From Perilla frutescens (lineage: Eukaryota; Streptophyta; Magnoliopsida; Lamiales; Lamiaceae), in NCBI GenBank assembly GCA_026008535.1, contig BRKX01000012.1:26875848-26939847 (forward strand): 64,000 nucleotides of DNA, in the 5' to 3' direction. A program made the translations under genes and the position numbers. Numbering within the stretch: the first letter of the stretch is position 1; the number at the start of each line of letters is the position of its first letter. A model generated the notes under the pieces. The model ran no database searches. It was not told the origin of the DNA and was given only the letters and a program-made list of their open reading frames with translations. Below, one piece after another: positions 42,739-54,923 of this stretch.

Positions 42739-44716
42739 AGAGAGAGACGTTTTAGGATCTAAACACCCAAAACATTCTGCCCAGTCCCCTGCTCTCATAT
42801 TCAAGCAAACAATCTCATGCATTTATAAATATATTTTGACTGAATTTACGGCATCTGATGGAAAAAAGAAGAAAAATGTGATACAGTGAGAAGTCTAAAC
42901 ATCTTTCACTCCACTCAGTCACTCATAACATTACTGAACCTCTAAAACTGAAGAGCTCTGGCCATCAAATTTTATCCACCAGCAATGAAAATAATACACT
43001 CACAGATGTTAAATGCCAGGAAATTATCAAATAAGAACTTATTAAGCACATTCTAACTTTCTGTTTACGAGATCAAAGTCAGGTGCTTGCTTGATAACAG
43101 GATCAATTGAGGAGCATTTTTACAAACATATATTTCCACGTCATCCCGAATTACCCTCTACCTCCAAGCACGTATATTTTGATAAGAATGAATGCCTAAA
43201 GTGGAGACCAAGAGCAGGTCAGGTTAGAAATTATCTACATGTGCTACTGTAGCACATGTAGATCATATGATGAGTGCTTATCAATGAGCACTCACCAAGA
43301 TGGAAATTAATGGTATAAACCACAGGATGTAGGATGTGCATAACACAATTCTGTTAATATGGTTTTATAGCTGGCTGACCTAACTTCAACATGTGCACAT
43401 TCAGCAGACCATCCTCTTCCATCACATACAAAGATTTGAACTGAGGTAGAGTTTTACAAAAACAAACTCCAAGCATCAGAGCTTTCATCAAGTGCCAAGG
43501 TGAATTGACCATGTTCATTAATTATCTAGCACAACTAATGAAAAAGACAATCCCAGCCAAACCACAGGATTTTCGGAAAGGTAATTACAGTCAATATATC
43601 ACTGTCAATGCAGTGCAGTCAAAGTCAAAAGAGGTGTGACAAGGAAATAACAGGACAAAAAAATTTCCAGAAATTGTAATAGTATTCAAGTGTATGCAAC
43701 TATGCAAGCATGTGCTTGCTTGCGAGAAAGAGGATACAGGAAGTTCTTTACTAGGGATTGCTAGGCAGATCACTGCTTCTAATTATCAGAACAAATGGAC
43801 AATGGGACTCCTTTGATTAAAATAGCTACCCAAGTTGAAATCACTAAACTATCATGGTTCACAGAAATTAAATGTCAGATTTCTTGCATGAAAGTATGTC
43901 TATGCTAAGATGTATTTTTTGCATTTAAAGGATAGCTATATTTTTTGCTCAAGCCCTGCATATCACAGTTTAACATTTGTCTAAGAATAGAACAGACTGT
44001 AAATGTACCTTCTCAATGTTGTCCATCATAACCCCTTTGACCTCTGTTATTTGAGCCTTCAGTTTGGACAACTTACTCATTTCTTCCGGATGGTTCATAC
44101 AATACTGCATGTGTTCCTTAAGCTTTGGTCTGGATAAAAAAAGGGAAAGAAAGAAAATGAATTCAAGAACTATGTTGTCACAATAGAATATAGAAGTTGT
44201 CATAAGTCTCTCCAAAAAATACAACAAGAATATACACACACCCAAATTCTCGATCAAGGTTGTATGCAATGCTAAACCGGTCTTCAAACAAATCATCATC
44301 TTCATCTTCATCATCAGCCAAAGGGTGTGGATCATCATTCTTGATGCTAGCACCATAGCACAGCTTGAAGTCGTCCTTCACTTTCTCCAGAAATACAAAA
44401 GGTATGCTTCTCCCCATCGACTCATCTGCAACAACTAGGAATACTGCACACCAAACAAAAGTCGCCAAGTGTAATTTTAGCAGTAAAGCGCACAGGGTAG
44501 CAAAGCATCCAGAAAATCACACATACCAAATCCACTATCAAGAAGGAAATTGAAAGTGTGCCCGTCACATGAGTATGTGTACTTGCTGCTGTTAGAAGGG
44601 AGCTTTTGCAAGCACTGAACAGCAATTGTGCTGAAGTTTCCAGAATAAGGAGTGTGTTCTGCTAGCACGACAGTCCCTTTTGCAACGAAGCTATAAATCA
44701 AACCTTTCGGAACCAT
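42041..44716 (-). CDS. VAMP727: Longin R-SNARE VAMP727
   Basis: Five coding exons on the minus strand: 44716-44527, 44443-44242, 44129-44009, about 42317-42256 and 42169-42041, for about 234 residues. The longin domain opens with KGLIYSFVAKGTVVLAEH and includes the acidic insertion (NDDPHPLADDEDEDDD) that is the hallmark of VAMP727 among plant VAMP72 proteins. The SNARE helix carries the central Arg (VLDRGEKIELL) of R-SNAREs. A single C-terminal membrane anchor (LMVGGAIFVLVFLLW) precedes the stop. In plants VAMP727 acts with SYP22, VTI11 and SYP51 in fusion of endosomes with the vacuole. The 1.7-kb intron before exon 4 contains a MITE and TA repeats. Exon 4 boundaries were set by eye and may be off by one base. 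A 5'-untranslated exon probably lies near 45246-45370. Confidence 0.95.
42377..42735. repeat. TA microsatellites flanking an intronic MITE
   Basis: TA runs of about 74 bp (42377-42450) and about 34 bp (42701-42735) sit on both sides of an inverted-repeat element inside VAMP727 intron 4. Confidence 0.9.
42451..42700. mobile_element. MITE in VAMP727 intron, 250 bp
   Basis: An inverted repeat of about 50 bp: GGGTTGGGTTCAGGTGAGAA...GGTGTGAGAAATGAGAAAA on the left is mirrored by the right end (TTTTCTCATTTCTCACACC, then TTTCTCACCTGAACCAAAACC). It is embedded in TA repeats, so the target duplication cannot be read. A TA target (Tc1/mariner) or TA-rich preference of other MITEs is possible. Confidence 0.75.
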
Positions 44717-45424
44717 TTCGAATAGCTAATAAACCCTAAACAATATGCCGCTGTCAACCTAAAAAGGTTAAACACAACCCAATTAGCAACTCGAATAACC
44801 TCACACTCCCAAAATCCGAAGCACACACTCAACCCACAAGACCTATCATGCAAAATTCAGCTCTCCGCAAATACCAAAGTAGAAATTCAACAAGACATCA
44901 TTCCAAATAAACCACAAATCACCAAAATTTAAATTCAAAATTGTACAGAGATAAGATTGCCCATTCATGTTCCACCAGATCATAATTAACTAAAGAAGGG
45001 AGAATGAAAAACCTAATACAATAAGTCGGAATAATACATCCACCACCAAAGTTTGTTTGAAGAAATTAGAGAACGCTACAAGCTAACAGAGCCAACAGGC
45101 ATTAAATTAAAAATAAATCACAAATAAACGCGAACAAATTTGCACATCTCGTCAACGGAGACGATGATTATATAAAAAAAAGTCAAAAATAATTTTCAGA
45201 ATAAAGTAAAGGGCGTCGATGATCAATGAGAGTAGAATCATAACCTTCGAGATCGAAAAATGAGTTTGTGGATTTGGATCGATCGATGATCGATCGCAGA
45301 TAAGCCTTGCAGAAGTAGATTGTGATGATGGGTTAGTTTCTTTGGCGTGAAGAAAATTGTGACTTGCTTCGCTACAGAGTTCACAGCAGAGTTCTACTTT
45401 TGTTTTTAATCGGACCCTTTGCGC
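44717..45424 (-). promoter_or_regulatory. VAMP727 leader and promoter region
   Basis: A long AT-rich stretch separates the VAMP727 start from a GC-richer block near 45250-45420. On the minus strand CTCGAAG followed by GTTATGATT near 45245 is a plausible donor for a leader intron ending just before 44717. The transcription start is probably near 45380. No TATA box was assigned. Confidence 0.4.
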
Positions 45425-45864
45425 TGCGGAATGCGGAGTTCATTGTTTTGCTCTTTTTTTTCTTTTTAAATTATGTTTTGACCCCTCAATTATAGGTTTG
45501 GTGTCGGTTTAGTCCAATATATAGCAATGTTCATTTTTGAATGATTCTTCATTCGACCCTCGATTCAAATGAGACCAAATACTATTTTATCACATGTTTC
45601 CTGCTTCGTATTTTATGTTACACTTTTTTATGTTTTACTATATGGTCTTGATTTTTCTTATTATTACTAATTATATTACACTTTTTTCTTCGCGTATAAA
45701 GAAGCTCAGAAAGTGATGATATATGGTAGAGTGTTGTTCGATACAATTAAAGTAGTTATGGGTCCATTTGTAATATCTCGAATTAAGATATTCAAGGAAG
45801 GTTTAAATGGGCTTATTGAAGAAATATGGATCCAAAATATATCCAGCATACCCATTGAAGGTGT

Positions 45865-46340
45865 TAGGGTGTTGCTTGCAAAAACTCTACTTGCATTATA
45901 TTATTTAGGATATCTATTTTAATTAGTAGAGTTTTATTAGTTTTTAGTAATTTTTGAATTTAATAGGTATTAGAATTAGGATTTTTTATTTTAGCAGATT
46001 TATTTTCTTATTTTCTAGAATTCAGTTTAGGAAACTTATTCTCTACTATTTCTATATAAACGAAGGCTAGGGAGGACGAAATTAACGCATATTTTATCAA
46101 TATATTTTGTGAGTTTTCTCTTTAGAGATTTTATCCGAATTTCACGAGGAGTACCATGAGTTTAAAATTGACTTATCAAATAGAACATTACATATGTTTG
46201 TGGCGTCTTTATTCTATATCAACGGTTCGTCTACGTTGTTAGGCTTGAGTCGAGAAATTCCATCATTTATCATGTTGTAACTTGATACTCCAAGGGTAGT
46301 TTCCCATCGTCACCAATCTGCCAGCGATGATCACATCCAA
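45865..46340 (+). mobile_element. Possible degraded LTR fragment
   Basis: The stretch starts TGTTAGGGTGTTGC, has a TATA-like TTCTATATAAACG near 46055 followed by a T-rich transcribed-looking leader, and resembles a copia LTR in layout. No matching partner, primer site or target duplication was found, so this is weakly supported. Confidence 0.3.
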
Positions 46341-46369
46341 AAACTTTCCTGTAATCCAAAATGGCGGGG

Positions 46370-46876
46370 GAAAACTAGGCGAAAGAATCTCGAAACCACC
46401 AGAGGGGGATGTTTAGGGTCGATGTGGATGCGGCGGTGAACTTTGTTCTATATTTATTTGGTGGTGGGAGCGGCGGTTCGTGATAGTCTAGGGAATTTGC
46501 AAGCTGCTCTTGCTACAACAACGCTCAAGCCTGGATCAGCTCTCGACGCGGAGATCAACGTTATCCTGTATGGGATTGACCTTTGCTTGCAGGAAAAGTT
46601 GACGCCATTTGTAGTATTTCAGATTCACCAGGGGTTGTTCGATGGTTTACTGAAGGCATCAGGGAGAGGCCCCTTTGGAAGATCATTTCTAGCAAATTGC
46701 CGAGGCAACAAAAGCAGAAGTGATTCGAGCATGTTTAGAGAAGCTAATTGTGTAGCTCATAATATTGCACAATTCGATGCATGTTGTGGTGATTTTTATA
46801 TTTAGAACAATGATTTTCCTCAATAGTTGAGAAAATTATTGGATTAATATAAGGCTATGAATCTTGTCAAAAAAAA
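46370..46876 (+). pseudogene. LINE 3' fragment with RNase H-like domain
   Basis: Plus-strand reading gives MFRVDVDAAVNF near 46408 and, after a frameshift, GAAVRDSLGNLQAALATTTL, a Glu-containing SALDAEINVILYGIDLC helix, and SMFREANCVAHNIAQF. These are the successive blocks of the plant LINE-associated RNase H (RVT_3-type) domain. It is followed by TATAAGGCTATGAATCTTGTC and an A-run at 46868-46876, as at the 3' end of a LINE. Frameshifts and the missing upstream RT make it a dead 5'-truncated copy. Confidence 0.65.
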
Positions 46877-47008
46877 ATTATAAATAATTGATATGTAAGA
46901 ATTCTTTTTTTGTATTCAATATTTAATTTTACCATCAAAGATGTGTATCGTCATGGGGCACAATTGTTAAAAGTAAAATGGTACAAGATGTAAGAACTAT
47001 TTTACTTT

Positions 47009-47897
47009 GGGTGATTCTAACACAGCCTCATTATTTTTCACTATATAGCCCCCTTATTAAAAAAATATAAAACTATTATTTAATGCACTATTTTACCCCT
47101 ATAGCCCCAAAACATAAACCCTAATAAAAGATTTCATACGCAGCCACTATTTCCTATTTTCGCCTCACTATGACCTCTAGAAATAAAATATCACTTAAAA
47201 ATTATCTTTCCATTATAATCTCATTTCTTTTTCTAATTTTAGAGATATCATCTTATTCTTCAAAGCTCCATATCAAAAACACACTTGAAATTTTTGTCGA
47301 ACGATGTTTCACATGAATTCTTTTTATTTTTTCTTCCTTCATGAAAATAATTAGTGTTAAATGAAACGGTTTATTTCTGGCAAATCATTAATTTATTTAG
47401 AATAATCTAGTGGATTTTCAATGCATTTAATTTTTTGAAACTTATAGTCTTTGTTCTTTTACCATTTTCTTTTTTAAAAAAAAAAATAAACAATTACATA
47501 TGATTTTACAAACAATAGAACAAAAAAATCTACAACATCATTTTATCTTTATTCCAAAATTCTTGATCATTTTGTACTGTCGCTCGTTCCAAAATCGAGA
47601 AACTAAATAAATCCAATATATGAAAAAAAATGGAGGCAAGAGAGAAACCCACAATCCCACATGACTGCTTAATTTGTTGACCAAATTTATGGAATAATAT
47701 TAAAAGAAATTATATTAAAAAGAAGTATCATCCGCTTAAAAAATTATTTACAAAATCGAATACAAGACATTGAGTTTCTAAAAGTAAAAAAAGCAAGGAA
47801 GCTATAAGGGTATAAAAGATAATTTAAATTATATTTATATTTAATTTAATTTAGAAGGCTATGATGAGAAAATTAAAGGCTATGTATAGAATCACCC
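47009..47897. mobile_element. Non-autonomous Mutator-like element, 889 bp
   Basis: Terminal inverted repeats of about 50 bp start GGGTGATTCTAACACAGCCT on the left and, read inward, GGGTGATTCTATACATAGCC on the right. An exact 9-bp duplication TTTTACTTT flanks it (47000-47008 and 47898-47906). Length, target duplication and absence of coding mark a Mutator-type MITE. It lies 165 bp left of MULE-2, whose ends are different. Confidence 0.9.
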
Positions 47898-48534
47898 TTT
47901 TACTTTCTTTTTTTTTTTTTTAAAAAAAAGGCGAAATAAATGAATTGATTGAAAATTAAAGAATATAACAAAAGTTGGCCCATTAGTTTCGAGTCATGTG
48001 GGCTAACAGTTCATCCTATATTCCTATTGTATATTCCAGCTCATACCATTTTATTTGATTAAGGGTTAATTGCACCAAAAATCACCAACTTTGGGTATAA
48101 TTGCAAATTCAACATGAAGTTTAAATGTACGCAATTATAACACCAATTTTATAGTTGTGTGCTATTCAACATCCCTAAATATTTATGGTGAATAAATGCT
48201 GATGTGTAAATTATTAATCCACATCAGTAATCCACGTGAAAAACAAATTCCACCAGGAAAAAAAAATCATTTATTCTCATCACTTTCTTTTCTTCTTTTT
48301 TAATTTTACGGAAACTAGGTTTACAATAGAGAGCAGAAGCAAAAACTCACTGCCGTTTTCTACTGAAGAATTGCTGAAGAAAAAAATCAGCGCCACTTCA
48401 TTTCATCTTACTGAAGAAAAAAAATTTCACAAAATTCCACACGAGATATTGAATCGAAACGAGCTAGACCACAATTTGGGGGGGTCATTGCCCTGTCGAA
48501 GCATAGTGGTCCTGTGTTCGTGTTTGTCCCGCAA

Positions 48535-51238
48535 ATGGCGAACAGGTAGGTCCCTTATCATTTTTTTACTCAACAAGTTTTTGTCGCAACATTCCATTTG
48601 ATATTTTAAAATTCAGATTTTTAATAAAAAAATTATCTTTTTATACAGTGACACTTTTGCAATTTTCGTTCATCATGGTGGTGAATTTATATCTCTGGGA
48701 GTTGAAAAACAATACGTGGGTGGCTATATTAGTAGCAGGCATGGGCTAGATTTGGATAGGTTTGGTTACTTAGATTTGGAAGAGGAAGTGGAGAAATTAG
48801 GGTATATTTGTTGGGATAGTTTATGGTTTAAAGTGCCGAAGACAAGTAACTACATGCTGATTCAAGATGATAAAGAAATTATGGAGATGATTTCACATGT
48901 GTTCAAAGGTTGTAGGATATTTCGAGTGTATGTTGAAAATGGGAAGGTGAAAGAAAATTGTAATGTAGTGAATGTGGATGAGCTTGAAAACATGATTCAA
49001 GAAAAAACCATGGATTTAGAAGAATGTGTATTTGATGGGGCAGGTAAAAGCAGTTTTAAGGGTGATAGTAAAGAAGATGTCGAGCTTGAGGATTTATCTG
49101 AAGATGCTGAATACAATCCCGTGGGTGAGAGCGAAACTGATGATGACTTATCTGACAATGAACTGGTATCTGATGATGATGAATACCTACATGCAAGACA
49201 GAAGAAGAGTATTATCTTGCTCAATAATGAAAAATCAGATGAAAGAGATGTTGTTGTTGCTGGAGAAATTATCTCAGAGTATGAAAGCTCAAATGCAGAA
49301 GTGAATTCTGAGTCAAGTGACAATGAAGGAGAAAGACAAAAGTATAAAAGAGTGACTTATGATCCAAAATGTGATCATAAGTCTCTGAGACTTGCGCTTG
49401 GAATGAGATTCATGGATGGATTTCAATGTAAACATGCAATCCAGACTCTCTTCATTTATAATGGATACCCAATTCACTTTACTAGGTGTAACAAACGACA
49501 ATGTGAAGCTAAATGCATATCAGAATGCGGATGGAGATGTTATGGATCGATTGTGAAAAAGGATCAAAGTTTTTTAATCAAGATGCTTAGTGGTGAACAT
49601 AAATGCCCTAGAGATATGAATAACAAACAAGCTACTGCAAGATGGATTGCTAAAGAATACTTAGACGTGATCAGAGATAGGCCGAATATTAGGATTAAAG
49701 AACTTGAGATTGACATTATGAAGAGGTTTGCATGTCAAGTTGGAAAGTGGAGATTGTACAGGGCTAAGTGGAAGGCTCTGGAGATCCTTAGAGGATCTAT
49801 GACTGATCATTATGCCAATGTTAGGAGATACATTAAGGAGTTGTTGAGAGTTGATAGTGAGGGTAGATTTGAGCTTTTGTTGGGTGATAAAGGGGTGTTC
49901 AAAGCATTCTATGATGGATTTACTGCACTGAAAAAGGGTTTCATAGGGGGGTGTAGGCCAATCATAAGCCTTGATGGATGTTTTTTGAAAACCATGTTGG
50001 GAGAGGTACTTCTTTGTGCAGTTGGCAAAGACGGAAACAATCAAATGTACCCGATAGCTTGGGCTGTAGTAGAGGTAGAGAATCAGGCTTGTTGGACTTG
50101 GTTCCTAAGCATTTTGTTTGAAGAATTGAGAATTGGTGATGGATTAGGTATCACAATTATTTCTGACCAACAGAAGGTAAATCTGTATTTGATTTTGTCT
50201 TTCAATTACTTTTGGATTTTTAGTTGATTTTTTACTATTCAATTGGTTTTTTGTGTAGGGGCTTATTAATGTTGTGGCTAACCTTGCTCCTCATGCAGAG
50301 CATAGGAACCGTGCTCGGCATGTTTACTGCAATTGGAAAAAAAACATATAAAGGGCCGACACTGAAAAATATATTTTGGAGGGCTGTACGGAGTACCCAT
50401 GTTGAATCTTACAAGATTGCACTTGAAGATATGAAGGCTGAAAATGAGGCAGCATATTTGAATTTCTTGGAGAGAGAGCCTCGTAAATTTTGTAAGGCAT
50501 TCATTTCTACAGTGTCTCTCTGTGACATGGTGGACAACAATATCAGCGAGACATTTAATGGCTACATTGTACAAGCTCGTGGCAAACCTTTAATACATAT
50601 GTTAAATGACATACGAACTCAATTGATGAATAGACAGTACACCAAGGTGGCTGCCATAGCTGGGGTTACTGATAGGATTTGTCCAACCATCAGAGCTAGG
50701 ATTGAGAAGCTTAATTATGAAAGTCGACATGGTATCACGATTCCAGCCCTGCATAATAAGTATGAGGTATATCTCCATGACGATCAATTTGTTGTGAACA
50801 TGTCAAACAAGACATGCACGTGTAGAGCATGGGATTTAAGTGGAATCCCATGCATTCATGCATGTGCTGCTATGTCATTCCTCAAGGTAGATGCGACCGA
50901 CTTTGTGGCTGATTATTATACAGTCAATCGTTACATTGAAGCATATCGATTTGGGATAGAGCCATTGAATAGCATGAGTATGTGGCCTGATGCTATTGGA
51001 TATCCCGTCCTTCCACCTTTGCTGAGAAAAATGCCAAGAAGGCCTAAGAAAAAGAGAACACGAGCTCCTGAAGAGAAAGAGGACAAAAATCCAACAAAGT
51101 TAAAGCGTGGTGGACATATAATGACTTGTCAATGATGTTTTCAAGAAGGGCATAATAAACGTTCTTGCAAAAATGAAGCAGTGACCAGACCTTCTAAAGA
51201 GACTGTAAGTTACTTCTCTAGTTCTCTTAAAACAAGTG

Positions 51239-51275
<37 letters not shown>

Positions 51276-51560
51276 TAAAGAGTAACTTCATTGAATTATG
51301 TTTCAAGTGAAAAGAGGTAGGCCTAGCAAATCTACTACTAATGCAGGAAAGAACAACTAACAAATAGAAAGTGTGGTAAAAAAACTTCTAGTTTGAACCT
51401 CCCAAAATCTAATACAATACGACGAAGAGAATTCAGAGAAACTGGAAAAATATATATGCAGGTATTTTCTTTTTATCAGCTTTCTTTAAGTGAATTTTCT
51501 TTTAACAAAACCCGATACAAATTTATTTCTCATTTTTAGTTTGGTGTAGCAGATGCCTAG
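48535..51560 (+). pseudogene. MULE-2 transposase, nearly intact but with a frameshift and a stop
   Basis: Exon 1 is only 11 nt (48535-48545, MAN plus two bases). It joins exon 2 at 48649, continuing as SDTFAIFVHHGGEFISLG, the N-terminal segment of MuDR transposases. Exon 2 ends at 50176 and exon 3 starts at 50259. Catalytic residues are visible: SLDGCFLKT, IISDQQK and NISETFNGYI. The SWIM zinc finger is CTCRAWDLSGIPCIHACAAM near 50820. In exon 3 a run of eight A (50337-50344) shifts the frame; seven would keep it open. A TGA at 51133-51135 sits inside the terminal zinc knuckle (MTCQ, stop, CFQEGHNKRSC). Further C-terminal exon pieces reach a stop near 51558. Few lesions suggest recent inactivation or a sequence error. 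Confidence 0.9.
51243..51273. repeat. (TA)n microsatellite in the MULE-2 transposase 3' intron
   Basis: About 15 TA units between the zinc-knuckle exon and the last recognisable coding pieces of the transposase. Confidence 0.85.
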
Positions 51561-52301
51561 TGACAAGAGAGCTCACTCTATGAATTTTCAAAGTGCACTA
51601 GGTAGTCACACAAGAGTGCGAGGTGATGTTGAAGATATGGGAGTCGATCGTGGAACACAAGAGAGTCGTTCATAGACCTCCATGCTGATCTCCAACATGT
51701 TTTTTTTTTTTTTGTGAAGATCCATTTAATCCATATTGTGAAGAATCATTTTTTGCGAAACCAACTATGTTACTGTTCATTTTTGAAAATCATTTGTGGT
51801 TTGTTGTTACTGAATTTTGGGAGTGTGGATAGTGTTGGAGTGTTTTGGATAATGAAAGGTGTATGGAAGACAATTATTTTGGCGATAAATATTTTTAATT
51901 CAAGCATGAGCTATTATGGTTATAATGCAATTTTTATTTATTTATTGAGATTTTTAGTTTTTAGATGTTTTCAGGTGGATTTTTTTTTCCCCGTAAAATT
52001 AAAAGAGAAGAAAAGAAAGTTATGAGAATAAATGATTTTTTTGAAGAAAAGAAAGTGATGAGAATAAATGATTTTTTTTTCCAGGTGGAATTTATTTTCC
52101 ACGTGGATTGCTGATGTGGATTAATAACTTTACACATTAGCATTTATTCACCATAAATATTTGGGGATGTTGAATAGCACACAACTACAAAATTGGTGTT
52201 ATAATTGCATACATTTAAACTTCGTGTTGAATTTGCAACTATACCCAAAATTGGTGATTTTTGGTGCAATTAACCCTTTGATTAAATAGTAAATATGTTA
52301 A

Positions 52302-53247
52302 GGGGGTGTTTACTTTTCTGGATTTAATAATCATGGGATTGATAATTATCAGATAAATTGTAGGATTGTGACTAATTTAATAAATAATCTCATGTTTACT
52401 TTTCATGATTCCAAACATGATAAAATATTTTTAATTATATCAAAAAAATAAATTAATTAATGATTACCCAAAATACTCTAGGCAAAAATTTGCAAACAAT
52501 GGCCATCTCCCTTCTAATCTCCAGGCTCCAGCCACCATCATCTTCCTCGCCGCCTTGTTTCTGCCGTCTATCATCAACATCATACATCCCTTAATTCCCA
52601 AAACAAAATTCAGCACTAGAATCTCATATGACATGGAACAAGGACAAAACAAAATTTCCAAAATCGTAAATCAAAATTCAAAATTAAAAATTCTTTTTCT
52701 CATTTTCGGTGACCATTTCTGTCTGTCAAAGGTTGTCTAATGCCGCTCGACCTGACCACTGAACTGCTCGACGGAAATAAACTCAGATCCGGCCAAATTT
52801 TGACCAACCTTCTCGCCGCCATTCTCTCGCATCTCAGCACCAAGTCTCCGACAAAAAACTCGTTGTAGTCGCGCCGCTTCAACTCGTTGCAATGCAGCGC
52901 CCCCAAGTAGTAACGTCATCTTCATCGGAGATTATGGCGGCACACCTTGGATCTGACGAGAAGAGATGGCGACAAGCTCTGTCGCTCTGGGTTTCCTTTT
53001 TTTGAATAGGTTTAGGTTTAATTTTAATTTTATTCAAGGACATAATAGACATTTTGGTATTAGTATTCATTTGGATAAGAATAATCACACCTTGTTGGGT
53101 CAGACTCATATCCCTCAAATAGTCCAGATTTTTCGAAATAATACCGGGCTTTGAGTTATCACTCATTTTAAATTTTATGAAGTAAACGGTAGATTAACCC
53201 GGATAAAATTAATTAATCCAGCCTAATAAAGCAAAGTAAACGACCCC
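52302..53247. mobile_element. PIF/Harbinger-type non-autonomous element, 946 bp
   Basis: The left end GGGGGTGTTTACTTTTCTGG mirrors the right end GCAAAGTAAACGACCCC, with sub-terminal GGATTAAT motifs also mirrored. TAA flanks both ends (52299-52301 and 53248-53250). The termini match the 297-bp MITE at 2064-2360. The interior (52480-53000) is unusually GC-rich for a MITE (for example CTCGCCGCCTTGTTTCTGCC), with short broken frames on both strands that may be captured host sequence. It starts only 16 bp from the right target duplication of MULE-2. Confidence 0.8.
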
Positions 53248-53250
53248 TAA

Positions 53251-54810
53251 GAATAAGCGTGTTTAGACATCTAAATATTTGATCTCTAGGTGTAATTAAG
53301 ATTTATATCAGATTAGTATTAAATTTTATTATGATTTGATCTCGTGTCAATAATTGTCAACTAAATTTACTATTAAGGGGACTTAATAAAGCACTGTATA
53401 AAATATGATACTTCCTTGGTTGATAGATTTCTTTAATTTAGTATATATCGGACTAGTGTAATTCAATCAATAAAAATTACAAGTGTGAGATGGATTCGTC
53501 TTGAATGAAGACGTTTTAATTTATTGTTGGTTTCAAACTTGATACCGAATAATTGATCATATATTCATATAATCCCAAATTAAACATACATAAAACTGAT
53601 ACGTCAGCTTAGTTAATTAATGCCATCAAGTAATAATATCCTAGCTACTCAAAATTGGTAATGTGAGGCTCAGCTGAGTTTGGCTTCATCGAAGACCCAC
53701 TCCAGTGACTCCACCAACATCTTTGGAGGAAATTCACAACTTTAATCTACTAGACTTGTAAAATTAATAAAATATATTTCAAAGATAAATGTTTTTGGGA
53801 TAATGATATTTATAAATTCATTCAAATAATTAAATATTGGAAACATATAAAATATATTTCACAGTTACATATCTTACTTTTCGAAGAAATTAAAAATAGG
53901 TAAAACCATCAACCCTAACGGTGACTCACCTGACCTGACGGGTTTTATCGGATACTCATAAAACTATTTGAAGAAATTTCAAAGATATGTATAAAATTAA
54001 ATTAAAGGCTTAATTTTAGAAACATATACAATCAAAAACTTCATTTTTAAACCAATAGTATATATTTTTCTTTGAGAAATTGAAAACACTAAATAAAAAC
54101 AAAGAAAGTAAATGTGATAAACTTGAGATTTTTAGCGGTGCGGGCTCACCCCAATTTGTCTTCATTCAAAACCTACCCATATCCATCACTTTTAATTTCG
54201 GGATTGAATTAATGGAGGTTATTGGAAAAAAAAAAATTATGTATTTATGTACAGACACAATTAAGGAAGAAAATAAATTTAAATGTAATTTCACTTTTTT
54301 TTTCTTTTGGTTTCCTAATAATATATGTTTTGCAGTATTATTTATAAAAATCAACCTAATATTTTCTTACAATAAAGTACGTAGCATGTATACCGTTCAC
54401 ACATTTAGAGTAGTTAGGTTAGATGAGATTGTGTTAGCTAGAGCTATTAGATATAAATAAAATAATTCCACAGCTTTGTATCACCACATAATTAATTACC
54501 TTTTTTTTTTAAAGCCACGACGTACTTCAATTTTTTTAAAATTAAATATATAATCAGATCAAAACAGAACATATCTCGATTGTCCATATCAAATAATTAG
54601 GTTTGCGCTCTCAAATACGCATGAATTAAGCATTCCAGACCGATCCCATATATTATAAAATAATATTTTCTTGTTACGCGATTAAATAAATCATTTAAAT
54701 ACTTTTCCTAAGTTTGACAAACTCGTTGAACCACATGCGCCGTCCGTCTCTTTATTGAATTTTACAAAATTTAATTTATTCACACCAAAAGAAAAAAAAA
54801 AAAAATCATA
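53251..54810. other. AT-rich intergenic sequence
   Basis: No supported gene. Short frames such as 54080-54460 lack any recognisable domain and are probably chance. Confidence 0.45.
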
Positions 54811-54813
54811 TCA

Positions 54814-54820
54814 TATATAA
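54814..54820 (+). promoter_or_regulatory. TATA box of the HPR3-like gene
   Basis: The TATATAA heptamer (in CATATATAAACA) lies about 110 bp upstream of the chosen ATG at 54924. Transcription would then start near 54845, which is past the in-frame ATG at 54840, so 54924 is preferred as the start codon. Confidence 0.6.
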
Positions 54821-54923
54821 ACAATAGAAAAGCGAGTAGTTGGGAAATTGGGATGCTCAACAACTACAAAACCCAAGTAAACGCCACCATTTTTATTCTC
54901 GAACTAAACCATTCTACACAAAA

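Larger units (their letters stand above)
48063..52276. mobile_element. MULE-2, near-complete Mutator-like element
   Basis: Terminal inverted repeats of about 250 bp (48063-48312 and 51991-52276) start GGGTTAATTGCACCAAAAAT at both ends. The right arm has an extra tandem copy of a 45-bp GAAGAAAAGAAAGT...AAATGA unit. The 9-bp duplication TTTGATTAA is exact at 48054-48062 and 52277-52285. A single transposase gene occupies the interior on the plus strand. The inverted repeats and duplication are well preserved, suggesting a relatively young copy. Confidence 0.95.

Noticed and set aside
45713..45922. 70-residue plus-strand frame
   Set aside because: Hydrophobic, no domain, and it overlaps a possible LTR fragment.
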